Source: JALZBN01 sp035525375 (GTDB lineage Bacteria > Actinomycetota > Acidimicrobiia > Acidimicrobiales > AC-14). Taken from it: a stretch of 59,711 nt of DNA. The notes under the pieces are model-generated. The model worked only from the letters and a program-made list of their open reading frames with translations. It ran no database searches and was not told the DNA's origin. Made by a program: the position numbers and the translations under genes. Numbering within the stretch: position 1 is the first letter of the stretch; every line of letters begins with the position of its first letter. Below are positions 33,650 to 42,800 of the stretch, piece after piece. The stretch spans positions 1 to 59,711 of the forward strand of contig DATLEI010000121.1 in NCBI GenBank assembly GCA_035525375.1. Reading direction: 5' to 3'.

Positions 33650-35020
33650 GTGGCCGGGTTCGTAGATGAGGCCCAGCTCAACGTCAGGGGCGGCGACGGG
33701 GGAGCCGGGTGTGTGTCCTTTCGACGGGAGGCCCACACCCCTCGCGGCGGTCCCGATGGCGGCGATGGTGGCCGAGGCGGCGATGTGTGGCTCGTCGCCG
33801 ATCCGGAGGTCGCGTCGTTGTTGGCGTTCCGCGACCACCCCCACCGCAAGGCCACCAACGGCACCCATGGCTCGGGGAAGGCTCGGCACGGGTCCAACGG
33901 TGACGACAAGCGAGTAGGAGTGCCGGTCGGCACCCTGGTCAAGGACACCGACGGTCGGGTCGTCGCTGACTTGATCGGGCCCGGCGACTCCTGGCTAGCA
34001 GCGGGTGGTGGCCGAGGCGGGAAAGGCAACGCTCGCTTCCTGTCGAACCGCCGGCGTGCGCCGTCGTTTGCCGAGCAGGGGGAAGAAGGGCAGGAGCGCT
34101 GGCTGCGGCTGGAGCTCAAGCTCATGGCTGACGTCGCGCTCGTCGGCTTTCCGAACGCGGGCAAGAGCACCCTGATCTCACGAATTTCGGCGGCCAAGCC
34201 GAAGATCGCCGACTATCCGTTCACTACCTTGGAGCCCCACCTCGGCGTCGTACGCGTCGACGATCACGAGATCGTCATTGCCGACATCCCTGGGCTGATC
34301 GAGGGGGCCAGCGAGGGCCGGGGCCTGGGTCACCAGTTCCTCCGCCATGTCGAGCGGGCCCGGGTGTTGCTCGTGTTGATCGACCTCGGACCCCTGGCCG
34401 AAGCCTCGCCCAGGGATCAGGAGCGGGTGCTCCTCAGGGAGCTCGAGAGCTACCGACCCGAGTTGGTGACGCGGCCTCGCGTGATCGTGGGTACGAAGGC
34501 CGACGTGGCGAGCGCGTCAGGGCCCAGCGGCCAGCGGGATGGCGGCCCGAGCGGCCAAGAGCGGGAAGGCGGCCCGAGCGGCCAAGAGCGGGAAGGCTGG
34601 ACCGGGGACTTCCTGATTTCAGCCGTGACCGGCGAGGGACTGCCTCCGTTGCTGCGGCGCACGGCTGCGCTTGTCGTCGAGGCTCGCGCCGCGACCCCGG
34701 TGGACGAAGGGTTCGTCATCCACCGTCCGGCGGCCGAGGGGATTCAGGTCGAGCGTGGGCCCGACGGCGGCTTCGTCGTTTTGGGCCAGGCGGCGCAGCG
34801 CGCGGTCGCACTGAGCGACCTCACCGATGCCCAGGCCTTGGCCTACGCCCACGACCGGTTGCGCCGGCTCGGAGTGGATCGGGCCTTGGCGCGCGCCGGC
34901 GCGCGTGAGGGCGACACCGTCCATATCGGGCGCCTCACGTTCGAATACAGGAACGAAGGAGCGACGGGGGGCGTGTCTGTGTCGGAGCGGCCGCCGAACA
35001 TGGGGCGGCGCCGCCGTTGA
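33650..35020 (+). CDS. obg: GTPase Obg/CgtA
   Basis: The 456-residue protein has the glycine-rich Obg fold (VRGGDGGAGCVSF and GGRGGKGNARF), then a G domain with GFPNAGKSTLI, DIPGLIEGASEGRGLG and GTKAD. A C-terminal OCT-like region is present. It participates in 50S assembly and stress control. It starts at GTG 33650. An unusual repeat-encoded insert (GPSGQEREG) lies between the G4 and G5 regions. Its end overlaps the proB start. Confidence 0.95.
   Translation: MAGFVDEAQLNVRGGDGGAGCVSFRREAHTPRGGPDGGDGGRGGDVWLVADPEVASLLAFRDHPHRKATNGTHGSGKARHGSNGDDKRVGVPVGTLVKDTDGRVVADLIGPGDSWLAAGGGRGGKGNARFLSNRRRAPSFAEQGEEGQERWLRLELKLMADVALVGFPNAGKSTLISRISAAKPKIADYPFTTLEPHLGVVRVDDHEIVIADIPGLIEGASEGRGLGHQFLRHVERARVLLVLIDLGPLAEASPRDQERVLLRELESYRPELVTRPRVIVGTKADVASASGPSGQRDGGPSGQEREGGPSGQEREGWTGDFLISAVTGEGLPPLLRRTAALVVEARAATPVDEGFVIHRPAAEGIQVERGPDGGFVVLGQAAQRAVALSDLTDAQALAYAHDRLRRLGVDRALARAGAREGDTVHIGRLTFEYRNEGATGGVSVSERPPNMGRRRR
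34520..34597 (+). repeat. In-frame 24-27 bp tandem repeat inside obg
   Basis: Three units encode GPSGQRDG, GPSGQEREG and GPSGQEREG; the last two are identical in DNA. The reading frame is kept, and the insert sits between G4 (GTKAD) and the G5 region (LISAVTGEG), a surface loop in Obg. Confidence 0.85.
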
Positions 35021-36111
35021 TCCTCGTGGCCAAGATCGGCACATCGTCGATCACCGATGACCAAGGCGAGATCGCGCTGGCCGCGATCGACAAGCTCTGC
35101 ACCGAGGTGGCGGCGTTGCGGGGCCGAGGCCACCGCATCGTGATAGTGACGTCGGGGGCGATCACGGCTGGGCTTCCGGCCCTTGGACTCGGCGCGTCCC
35201 GCCCCGCCGACATCGCCACGCTCCAAGCGGTTTCGGCCGTGGGTCAGAGCCGGCTCATGCGGGTGTATGACGACGCCCTCGGCGCTCACGGCGTCGTTGG
35301 CGGTCAGGTGTTGCTCGCGCCCCACGACTTCGTCCAGCGGTCGCAGTATCTACACGCGACAGGCACGATGCGGCGCCTGCTCGAACTCGGCGTGGTTCCT
35401 GTCGTCAACGAGAATGACGCGGTAACTGACGACGAAATCCGCTTCGGCGACAACGACCTACTTTCCGCCCTGGTGTCGAACCTCGTCGGGGCCGACGTGC
35501 TCGTGATGCTGACGGATACGCCCGGGGTGCTGAGCGGTGACCCACGGCTCGACGAGAACGCATCGCTCATCGAGGAGATCGTCGAGGTCGACCACGAGCT
35601 CGAGCGGGTGGCCGGCGCCGGCGCCGGCAGCGAGCGTGGAAGCGGCGGCATGGCGTCGAAGCTGGCCGCGGCCAAGATCGCGGCATGGTCAGGAGTGCGC
35701 GTCGTCATCGCTGGAGCAGACCGTCCTGGGGTGCTCACCGGCGCGGTCGACGCGGTTCCCGGCGTCGGCACCGTCGTACTGCCGCACGATCGTCGGCTCC
35801 CCGCCCGCAAGCTGTGGATTGCGTTCGCGGTCCGGGCGTCAGGCACTGTCGTCGTCGACGACGGGGCTCGGCGCGCCCTGGTCGAGCGCCACACGTCGTT
35901 ATTGGCTGCCGGGGTGGTCGAGGTGCAGGGCAAGTTCGATGCCGACGCCGCCGTGGAGATCGTTGGTCAGGACGGTCGAGTCTTCGCCAAGGGCCTCGTG
36001 CGGGTCGCATCGGCCGAACTCGAGAGTGTCGCCGGCCGGCGCACGACCGACCTGCCCGACGGGATGCCCCACGAGGTGGTTCACCGTGACGACCTCGTCA
36101 CCCTGCCATAG
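35017..36111 (+). CDS. proB: Glutamate 5-kinase
   Basis: The 364-residue protein has an amino-acid-kinase domain (LVAKIGTSSITDDQG, IVIVTSGAITAGL, VVPVVNENDAVTDDE, GSGGMASKLAAAKIA) and a C-terminal PUA domain. It phosphorylates glutamate in the first step of proline synthesis. It starts at TTG 35017, overlapping the obg stop. The second proline gene, proA, is 12.4 kb away rather than adjacent. Confidence 0.95.
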   Translation: MILVAKIGTSSITDDQGEIALAAIDKLCTEVAALRGRGHRIVIVTSGAITAGLPALGLGASRPADIATLQAVSAVGQSRLMRVYDDALGAHGVVGGQVLLAPHDFVQRSQYLHATGTMRRLLELGVVPVVNENDAVTDDEIRFGDNDLLSALVSNLVGADVLVMLTDTPGVLSGDPRLDENASLIEEIVEVDHELERVAGAGAGSERGSGGMASKLAAAKIAAWSGVRVVIAGADRPGVLTGAVDAVPGVGTVVLPHDRRLPARKLWIAFAVRASGTVVVDDGARRALVERHTSLLAAGVVEVQGKFDADAAVEIVGQDGRVFAKGLVRVASAELESVAGRRTTDLPDGMPHEVVHRDDLVTLP

Positions 36112-36169
36112 AAGGGCTCGCTTTCGTCAGGTGCGCGGAGTGGGCGCATTCGCTGACGTCGCCGAACCC

Positions 36170-37027
36170 TTAGCCACTGCTGGTCTGCGTCCGAGCTCCC
36201 GATGCGCCATCCCGTCGGTACAGAGCGTCAGCGAACATTGCGGTTCCTTTGCGAACGTAGGGCTGGGAAAGGTTGGCGAGAGTGAACCCGGCTCGGACCA
36301 TCAGGTCGTTTAGCTCGGCCAAGAGCAAGTCGTCGTCATAAAGGCTCACGAAGTTGGCCTCGAGCAACGCCCATTTCGTCTTTGCCAGAGTCTTCGGCGC
36401 GCCGGCCAAGACGCTGCGTTCGTAACCCTGAACGTCGATCTTGAGAATGTCAATCGAGGGGACGTCGGCCAGCACCGTGTCCAGGCGCACTACGTCCACA
36501 TCGACGCGATCCTCGACGCTTCCGCCGTGGTCGAGAAGGTCCTGGACATCGGCGCGTGGCTGGAGCACCGACGCGTTGTGGGAGTGCTCTGTCACATAGA
36601 AGGGAATGGTGGAGTCGACGTCACCCACGGCAGCCTGAATGACGTTGACCACCTGATTGTCGGCGAACCGCCCCATCAGGAGAGGGAACACTCGAGGCGA
36701 AGGCTCGAACGCGAAGACCTGCGTCGGCTCAGCAAGTTGTAGGACGCCCGCTGTCCACTCACCGATGTTCGCGCCGACATCGATGACTATGCCGACATCG
36801 TCGAGAAGGCGTCCGGGAAGGAGCTCGAGCCGAGTGTTGACGAGTGCATTGGTCCTTCGTCCCGATACTGCAACTCGAGCGCTCCGACGAACCGAGCAGC
36901 CGCTCGACCGCAGCTCGCTCCAGCGGCGGCGCCCCTCCCAGAGCCGATGCGGAATGACCCATGCTGCCATCTCGCGTAGCCGCAGATCGGCAGTCCCCCT
37001 GACGACCAAGTCCTCCACCTGTGTCAC
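36170..37027 (-). CDS. FkbM family methyltransferase
   Basis: The 285-residue protein has IVIDVGANIGEWTAGVLQL as the SAM-binding motif, VFAFEPSPRVF, and SIDILKIDVQGYERSVLAGA, the defining set of FkbM methyltransferases. These O-methylate sugars or polyketides. It overlaps the flippase stop by four bases and is the last gene of the minus-strand island 2. It is convergent with proB, 58 bp away. Confidence 0.87.
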   Translation of the reverse strand: MTQVEDLVVRGTADLRLREMAAWVIPHRLWEGRRRWSELRSSGCSVRRSARVAVSGRRTNALVNTRLELLPGRLLDDVGIVIDVGANIGEWTAGVLQLAEPTQVFAFEPSPRVFPLLMGRFADNQVVNVIQAAVGDVDSTIPFYVTEHSHNASVLQPRADVQDLLDHGGSVEDRVDVDVVRLDTVLADVPSIDILKIDVQGYERSVLAGAPKTLAKTKWALLEANFVSLYDDDLLLAELNDLMVRAGFTLANLSQPYVRKGTAMFADALYRRDGASGARTQTSSG

Positions 37028-38304
37028 CGTAGATGACCTGATGTTGCAAGCTCGGGGTGTGGGTTTGTCTCACCGTGCCCGTCGCCCCGCAGGCGACGCC
37101 GCACCAGCATCCACTCGGAGCACACGAGCCCCGCTTGCGACGCCACTGTCATAGCCGCTGCTCCGGACGCGCCGAAGCGGGGCAGCAGGAGCATGTTGCC
37201 GATCACATTGACGACAAGAGCGATGCCGGCCGCGTAGATGTAGGCACGAGCATCCAGTGTTGCCAGCGTCGTCGTGAGCACGAACACCGCTGCACTCAGA
37301 GGGGCAGCGATCGCCAGCAGTCGTAACGCATTGGCAGCGCCGACAAATGGCTCGCCGAACAGCAACGACAGCAGCGGTTCAGCGAATGCCAGTACGACCA
37401 ATGTGAAAGGCAGCAAGATCAAAGCCGCGCCCCCGACCCAGCGGGTAACGAACTCGCGGCGACGCTCCCGTGGACATCGTGCGAACGGCGCTGGGAACAG
37501 TTGTGCAACGACGAGTGCCGGTAGGAGAGCAGCATCGAGTAGTCGGTAAGCCGATCCGTACAGCGCCACTTGGACACTTGTCGCGAGAGCGGCGAGCAGC
37601 CAGATGTCGACCCGCCAATAAACCATTCCAATCGGTCCGGCGGCGATCAACCACGTGAGCCGGTCGAGCCGGGGGCCAGCGGGTGCTACCCGGCATCTCC
37701 GGGCGACCACCACTCCAACGACGCAAAGCGTCGTCAGGTCAGCGAGCGCGTAACTCCATGCGATCCAGCTGAGGCTCCATCCCGAGGAAGCGAGGTACGC
37801 GCCCCCGGCGAGCACGAGAACGCGGCCGGCGGGTTCGAGCACAGTCTCAACCCCGTAGGCGCCCGCAGCTCGAAGGCCGACGTATCCCGCCCCGTAAACG
37901 GATGTGGCGATACTCGAGACGGCGAATCCACTGGCGACCGCTACGGAGTGACTCGTCGAAACCGTGACAAAGGCGACGACAAGGAACGGCGCGGCAAAGG
38001 CGGCCCCGATTAGCCGGCGGAGGAACGCCTGACGGGTCGCCACCGCTGGCATGTCGTGCTCGCTACTGGAAAAGGCTAGCGGCAGCTGTATCCCGACTCC
38101 CATGTCGGCCACCTGCACAGCGATACCGGCCAAGGCCAACCCAAGTGCGAAGTCGGCGAATTCGTCGAGGCCGAGTAGCCGTGCGGCGACAAAAATCCAC
38201 AGCGCCGAGATCGCAGATGCCACGACGCGTCCGCCGACGAGAAACGCTCGCTTTGGTTTACGGCGCAGGAGGAAGAAGCGTTTCAACGACTCATCCGGCC
38301 GCAC
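37024..38304 (-). CDS. Polysaccharide flippase (Wzx-like)
   Basis: The 426-residue protein has about twelve membrane segments in the MOP-superfamily pattern, with ARLLGLDEFADFALGLALAG and FGASGAAAMTVASQ near the termini. It is shorter than, and clearly different from, the island-1 flippase, so the two islands probably export different oligosaccharides. It overlaps the gene at 38291-40366 by 14 bp. Confidence 0.8.
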   Translation of the reverse strand: MRPDESLKRFFLLRRKPKRAFLVGGRVVASAISALWIFVAARLLGLDEFADFALGLALAGIAVQVADMGVGIQLPLAFSSSEHDMPAVATRQAFLRRLIGAAFAAPFLVVAFVTVSTSHSVAVASGFAVSSIATSVYGAGYVGLRAAGAYGVETVLEPAGRVLVLAGGAYLASSGWSLSWIAWSYALADLTTLCVVGVVVARRCRVAPAGPRLDRLTWLIAAGPIGMVYWRVDIWLLAALATSVQVALYGSAYRLLDAALLPALVVAQLFPAPFARCPRERRREFVTRWVGGAALILLPFTLVVLAFAEPLLSLLFGEPFVGAANALRLLAIAAPLSAAVFVLTTTLATLDARAYIYAAGIALVVNVIGNMLLLPRFGASGAAAMTVASQAGLVCSEWMLVRRRLRGDGHGETNPHPELATSGHLR

Positions 38305-40366
38305 GGCTCGTCTGCCGGATCAGGTCGAGGTAGTCGTCGCGCAGCGCGTTCCAGGAGAACCGGTCGTTGACGTAGCGCTGGCGGCTCTCCGCGAGCTCCC
38401 ATCGGTCGGCTCGCGACAGCACCTCTGCGATCGATCGTGCTAGCTCGCCCGGCTCGGTCGTATCCACAAAGGCGCCGAACCGTCCGAGGATCCACCGTTG
38501 GAGTTCATCGTCGTGAGCGAGCACCGGAAGTCCGGCTGCGAGGGCCTCGAGGTAGGCGAGGCCGAAGCCCTCTCGGAGGCTGGCGAGTACGAACATATCG
38601 GCACACGAAAGGAGGTCGCGCGTCTCTTCGGGACTGGCGTGGATCACAAGTTGCCCCGCGCCGAGAAGTTCTCGCGCCGAGGTTTCGATCGCCTTCTGGT
38701 CGGTCTCGGGCGCGCCGGCCAGGACGAGAAACGGCCGTGGTTCCGACATGCGAGCCACCTCGCGGACAACACACAGATGGCGCTTGTGGTGATCGAGCAT
38801 CGCTCCGACGCTGATGACAACCTTCTCCCCTTCGGGAATGCCGAACCGTCGACGGGTCGCCTGCGCCCGTGTGGGCGAAACGATGCTGGTTGGGCTGGTG
38901 CCGAGAGGGAGCAGGACCTTCTCCCACCCCGCGGCTCGATCGGGACGCCAGGTCACGGGGGTCACGTGCTGAACGACATCGGCGAAAGGGTAAGGCGCCG
39001 GCCATGGCGCGCCGTTTATGAAGAGCACCCGGGTGCGGAGTCTGGGTGCTAGACGACGACCGGCGCGCACGACCCGCGCGGTGAGCACATCTTGGAGTAC
39101 GACGACATCGGGCCGTCGAATGAAGATGTAGCCGAGTAGCGAGACACCGAACGTGGCCGCTTCGATCTCGTACGGCGTAATGAGGACTTGGCGCCGGAGG
39201 ACCCGCTTCAAGAGCGACACTGAGGTCTTACCGCGGCGTTGCGGTGCCAGCAACCGTCGTTTTGCTGGCGACAGCAACCGGCTGATGGCGCGGGCCCCAG
39301 CTCGGTCTCTCCGCAGTAACGGCAACACGGTCGCATTCGAAGCATTGCCGCTTCCCTTGATCATGGTGACCGCCAAGTCCGGGTCGGTGCTCAGCAGCGC
39401 CGTGAGTTCCCGGCTAACGCGCTCGTAGCCACGGTCGACGTGGTCGGCGCCCGGACACGCCACCACGACCTGCAGCGTCCCCCGGACCGTTGAGGCGAGG
39501 CCCAGGCGTGCGAGGCCCATTCCTGTGGCGTAGGCCACGAGGCCCCCGGCGCGCAGTCCGATCGCGGCGAGCGACCCAGCGGGCCCCAGCCCGGCTTGGC
39601 GGTACAACTGGAACCGATCCTGCCAATGGTGGCGTGTGAGGACTTCGATCCGTCGAGCCGGTCCCCCCGGAAGCGGGTTCTTGTCGAGCACCAGGCGCCG
39701 GGTGCGACCATGCTTCAGGTAACTCTTCAGGATTTGGCGAATATGGCTCGGGTGATCGTGGAGCACGACCGCCCCATCGAGCAATTTCATGCGATACCCG
39801 TGGGCCTGAGCTCGCATGGTGAGATCGGTGTCCTCGCCGGATGCCGCTGGGAAGGTCTCATCGAAGCCGCCTAGAGAGGCGAGCACGTCACGGCGGTAGG
39901 CGCAGTTGGCCGTTACCAGATACTTGATCTGGCCGTCGCGCCGTACGCCGTGGCTTGCGTGCTGTTCGAGTTGTACGAACTCCGTGAGGAAGGTCTCCCG
40001 GAGGGGGCGAACCGTGCCGCCCGCGGCAGCCAGATCGGGGTCAGCTGAGAAGGCAGCCGACAGGTCGGCCAACCACCGGTGATCGGGAACCGTATCGTCA
40101 TCAGTGAAGGCGACTACCTCGCCTCGTGCCTCCGACCAGCCCCGGTTGCGCGCCGCAGACGGACCCGCGTTCGCCTGGTGCAGGTAAACGACGTCCGGGT
40201 ACTCGGCAACAACACTCGCGGTGTGATCGGTTGATCCGTCGTCGACCACGATCACCTCTGTTTCGTTGCCGCCATACTCCTGGGTAGTGAGCGACCCGAG
40301 GGTCCGGCGCAAGAGCTCGGCCCGGTTGAAGGTCGGAATTACGACGCTCACCTTCGGGCTACTCAC
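38291..40366 (-). CDS. GT2-GT4 fusion glycosyltransferase (691 aa)
   Basis: The N-terminal half is a GT2 enzyme: VSVVIPTFNRAELLRRTLGS, VIVVDDGSTDHT, and AFTDDDTVPDHRWL with the metal-binding acidic motif. From about residue 350 a GT-B/GT4 enzyme follows, with VVISVGAMLDHHKRH and VLASLREGFGLAYLEALAAG (E-x7-E). Two transferase activities on one chain could add successive sugars. The frame is continuous, so this is a real fusion unless a sequencing error hides a stop. The start overlaps the gene at 40359-41411. Confidence 0.85.
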   Translation of the reverse strand: MSSPKVSVVIPTFNRAELLRRTLGSLTTQEYGGNETEVIVVDDGSTDHTASVVAEYPDVVYLHQANAGPSAARNRGWSEARGEVVAFTDDDTVPDHRWLADLSAAFSADPDLAAAGGTVRPLRETFLTEFVQLEQHASHGVRRDGQIKYLVTANCAYRRDVLASLGGFDETFPAASGEDTDLTMRAQAHGYRMKLLDGAVVLHDHPSHIRQILKSYLKHGRTRRLVLDKNPLPGGPARRIEVLTRHHWQDRFQLYRQAGLGPAGSLAAIGLRAGGLVAYATGMGLARLGLASTVRGTLQVVVACPGADHVDRGYERVSRELTALLSTDPDLAVTMIKGSGNASNATVLPLLRRDRAGARAISRLLSPAKRRLLAPQRRGKTSVSLLKRVLRRQVLITPYEIEAATFGVSLLGYIFIRRPDVVVLQDVLTARVVRAGRRLAPRLRTRVLFINGAPWPAPYPFADVVQHVTPVTWRPDRAAGWEKVLLPLGTSPTSIVSPTRAQATRRRFGIPEGEKVVISVGAMLDHHKRHLCVVREVARMSEPRPFLVLAGAPETDQKAIETSARELLGAGQLVIHASPEETRDLLSCADMFVLASLREGFGLAYLEALAAGLPVLAHDDELQRWILGRFGAFVDTTEPGELARSIAEVLSRADRWELAESRQRYVNDRFSWNALRDDYLDLIRQTSRAAG

Positions 40367-41411
40367 GGGTAGGCTCCCTTCCCTGAAACTGCACGATGCC
40401 CTTCCAGAAACCGACCGACCATGACCAGTGCATCATCGCCGCAGCGAAAGCTGAAAGGGCTCGCACCAACGCTCGTTCTTGTTTGACCAGCGACGCGCCG
40501 GCGGCCAGAAAGACGACATGGCTAACGAGGGCGCGGCGAGCCAGGCGCGAGCGTGATTTGCCTCCCACAAGTGCCAGCAGCAGCACGACGGGAAGGACCG
40601 CCGGCAAGACCTGGCGAAGCCGAACCGACGCCGGGTGACGCTTGATGGTGATGGCGCGCGAATTACCGTAACGGACGTACTGCTTGGCGAGCGCACCGAA
40701 GGTCTCTCGTGGCTGGTAGCTGACAGTGATGGAGCCGTCGAACCAGATCCGGTGGCCCTGTGCCCGAAGGCGGTGGTTGAGCTCAGCATCCTCGTTGACT
40801 CCGACGCTCACCGACCAACCCCCGACTTCGTCGACACACTCTCGCCGGAAGGCACCGAGATACACCGTGTCCACAAAGCCCGATTTGCGACTGTGATGGA
40901 ACCGAGCGGGGCCAGCGCCCCAGGGAGCTCCGTTCGCCACAGCAATCGCTCGTGCTGCGAGTCCGGCCGGTCTTCGCGCAACCATTCGTCCGCCAACGGC
41001 AGCGGCTTCGCTCGTTTCGAGGGCGAAGAGACAGCGCTCTATGTAGTCCGGATCAACAAACGATCGGGCATCGATTCGAACGATGACGTCGCCGGTCGCT
41101 CGGACCAGGCACTCGTTCAGACCGGCTGCCTGTATTCGGCCCTCGTTCAGGATGATCGTTATCTGATCACTCTCGGCTGCAAGACGCTCGAGTATCGAGA
41201 GAGTCCCGTCAGTGGAGCCACCGTCGGCCACGAGTATCTGCTGTGGTTGATATGTCTGGCAGAGAAGGCGCGAGAGGGACTCCTCAATAGCGGGAGCCTC
41301 GTTCAACACCGGCATGAGCACGCTGACATCACAACGATCGCGTCTTTGCACTGCCCCGGTGGCGCGTTTCACCTGGTAGTCATCGACGTGTCGTGAACCG
41401 AGGTTTGGCAC
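40359..41411 (-). CDS. GT2 glycosyltransferase with C-terminal membrane segments
   Basis: The 350-residue protein has VSVLMPVLNEAPAIEESLSR, LVADGGSTDGTL, IVRIDARSFV (the D-x-D region) and VGVNEDAELNHRL. C-terminal hydrophobic stretches (VLPAVLPVVLLLALVG) anchor it to the membrane, as in succinoglycan-type transferases. It precedes the GT fusion with an 8-bp overlap. It adds a sugar to a lipid-linked intermediate. Confidence 0.85.
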   Translation of the reverse strand: MPNLGSRHVDDYQVKRATGAVQRRDRCDVSVLMPVLNEAPAIEESLSRLLCQTYQPQQILVADGGSTDGTLSILERLAAESDQITIILNEGRIQAAGLNECLVRATGDVIVRIDARSFVDPDYIERCLFALETSEAAAVGGRMVARRPAGLAARAIAVANGAPWGAGPARFHHSRKSGFVDTVYLGAFRRECVDEVGGWSVSVGVNEDAELNHRLRAQGHRIWFDGSITVSYQPRETFGALAKQYVRYGNSRAITIKRHPASVRLRQVLPAVLPVVLLLALVGGKSRSRLARRALVSHVVFLAAGASLVKQERALVRALSAFAAAMMHWSWSVGFWKGIVQFQGREPTRE

Positions 41412-41422
41412 GGCCGGCCCGC

Positions 41423-42739
41423 CTAACGGCCTTCCTTGCCTGCGACACTTCGAACAGTGCGAGCGATGATGCGCATATCGAGGCCGAGCCCTTGGTGACG
41501 GAGGTAGTAAAATTCGTACTGGAGCTTCTCGAGAGCGTCGCCCTCACTGGCACCATAGGGGTACTTGACCTGGGCCCAGCCGGTCAGGCCCGGACGCACG
41601 AGGTGGCGCAGGCGGTAGAACGGCAACTTGGCTTCGAGGGTCTCCACGTAGTGCGGCTGTTCGGGGCGGGGCCCGACGACGGACAGATGGCCTCTGACGA
41701 TATTGAGTACCTGCGGTAACTCGTCGAGGTGGCTCCGGCGCAGCCAGGCGCCGAAGGGAGTGATCCGGGGATCGTCGGTCGTGGTCCAGTCGGTGCCGGC
41801 CAGACCGGACGACATGCTGCGGAACTTGAGGATCTCGAAGACGGTGCCATTCTTGCCGACCCGGGGCTGGCGGTAGAGGAGCGGACCGCGGTTGGCGAAC
41901 CGGTTGCCGACCAGCACGATGGGGGTCACCATGGCCAGCACTGCCAGGCCGGTTGCCCCGACGAGGACATCGAGGATTCGCTTCATCCGGCCGTATCGCA
42001 ACCGGTGCACCTCGCCAATGTCGAACATCAGCGAGACCCGCTCCAGCTCCGACACCGGAAGTTTTCCCAGCCACTGCTCGTAGAACAGCGAGAGGGTGCG
42101 CACCCTGATGCCGCTCTCGTGCAACTCCGCCGCCTGGGCCACGATCGAGTCGTCGGCTTGGGCGGCCCGGTCGAGCACTATGGCTGTGGCTCCGGCTTCC
42201 CTGACCGCGCTGACAAGGGGGCGCTCGCCCGATCCGGAGACGGCCGCGGAATGTGGGTCGAGGACGGCGGCCACGATCGCAGGACGCTCCGGCGCGCCAT
42301 CCAACTCGTCGCCCAGCTCTAGTCCTTCGGTCGGGCTGGAGACGACGACGATCCGATCACGACGTCCGTCGCGAGCCCGCCCGTCCCTCGCCAGGTCGGC
42401 GCACAAGAGGGCGAAGGGCACGAGAACGAGAGGGGCGGAGAAGACCACGAATCGTGGCAGGAGGGCTGAGCCGGCGACCAACTGCAACAGCGACATGCCG
42501 GCGGCAGCAGCACCCGTGGACGCCAGCGTGGCCAGTACAACCCAACGGCGGTTGCGCCCCAACTCGGGCAGTCCCGCGCCGTAGGCGCAGGCGAACAGGA
42601 GGCCGATGTAGGCGAATGACCAAGCGAATCGGAAGGAGTCGGTGAAGTCGTAGCCGTGACGTACGGCATGGGCCTTGGCGAGCCCGAAGACCACGGCGAC
42701 GATGCCCGCAAAGAACAGCGGCCGCGCCACGCGGCGCAT
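41423..42739 (-). CDS. Exopolysaccharide polyprenyl glycosylphosphotransferase
   Basis: The 438-residue protein has about four N-terminal membrane segments, a nucleotide-sugar/CoA-binding-like middle domain, and a C-terminal bacterial sugar transferase domain with EILKFRSM, LRRSHLDELPQVLNIV and VVGPRPEQP. It initiates polysaccharide synthesis by loading a sugar-1-phosphate onto undecaprenyl phosphate. It is the first gene of the island-2 operon, with GGGAGAGGC as ribosome binding site. Island 1 has its own smaller version, so there are two initiation routes. Confidence 0.9.
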   Translation of the reverse strand: MRRVARPLFFAGIVAVVFGLAKAHAVRHGYDFTDSFRFAWSFAYIGLLFACAYGAGLPELGRNRRWVVLATLASTGAAAAGMSLLQLVAGSALLPRFVVFSAPLVLVPFALLCADLARDGRARDGRRDRIVVVSSPTEGLELGDELDGAPERPAIVAAVLDPHSAAVSGSGERPLVSAVREAGATAIVLDRAAQADDSIVAQAAELHESGIRVRTLSLFYEQWLGKLPVSELERVSLMFDIGEVHRLRYGRMKRILDVLVGATGLAVLAMVTPIVLVGNRFANRGPLLYRQPRVGKNGTVFEILKFRSMSSGLAGTDWTTTDDPRITPFGAWLRRSHLDELPQVLNIVRGHLSVVGPRPEQPHYVETLEAKLPFYRLRHLVRPGLTGWAQVKYPYGASEGDALEKLQYEFYYLRHQGLGLDMRIIARTVRSVAGKEGR

Positions 42740-42800
42740 GACTCAGCCTCTCCCGGCGCGACAGTTCACCCTGTAGTTATCGGCAGGCTGAAACGCCGAG

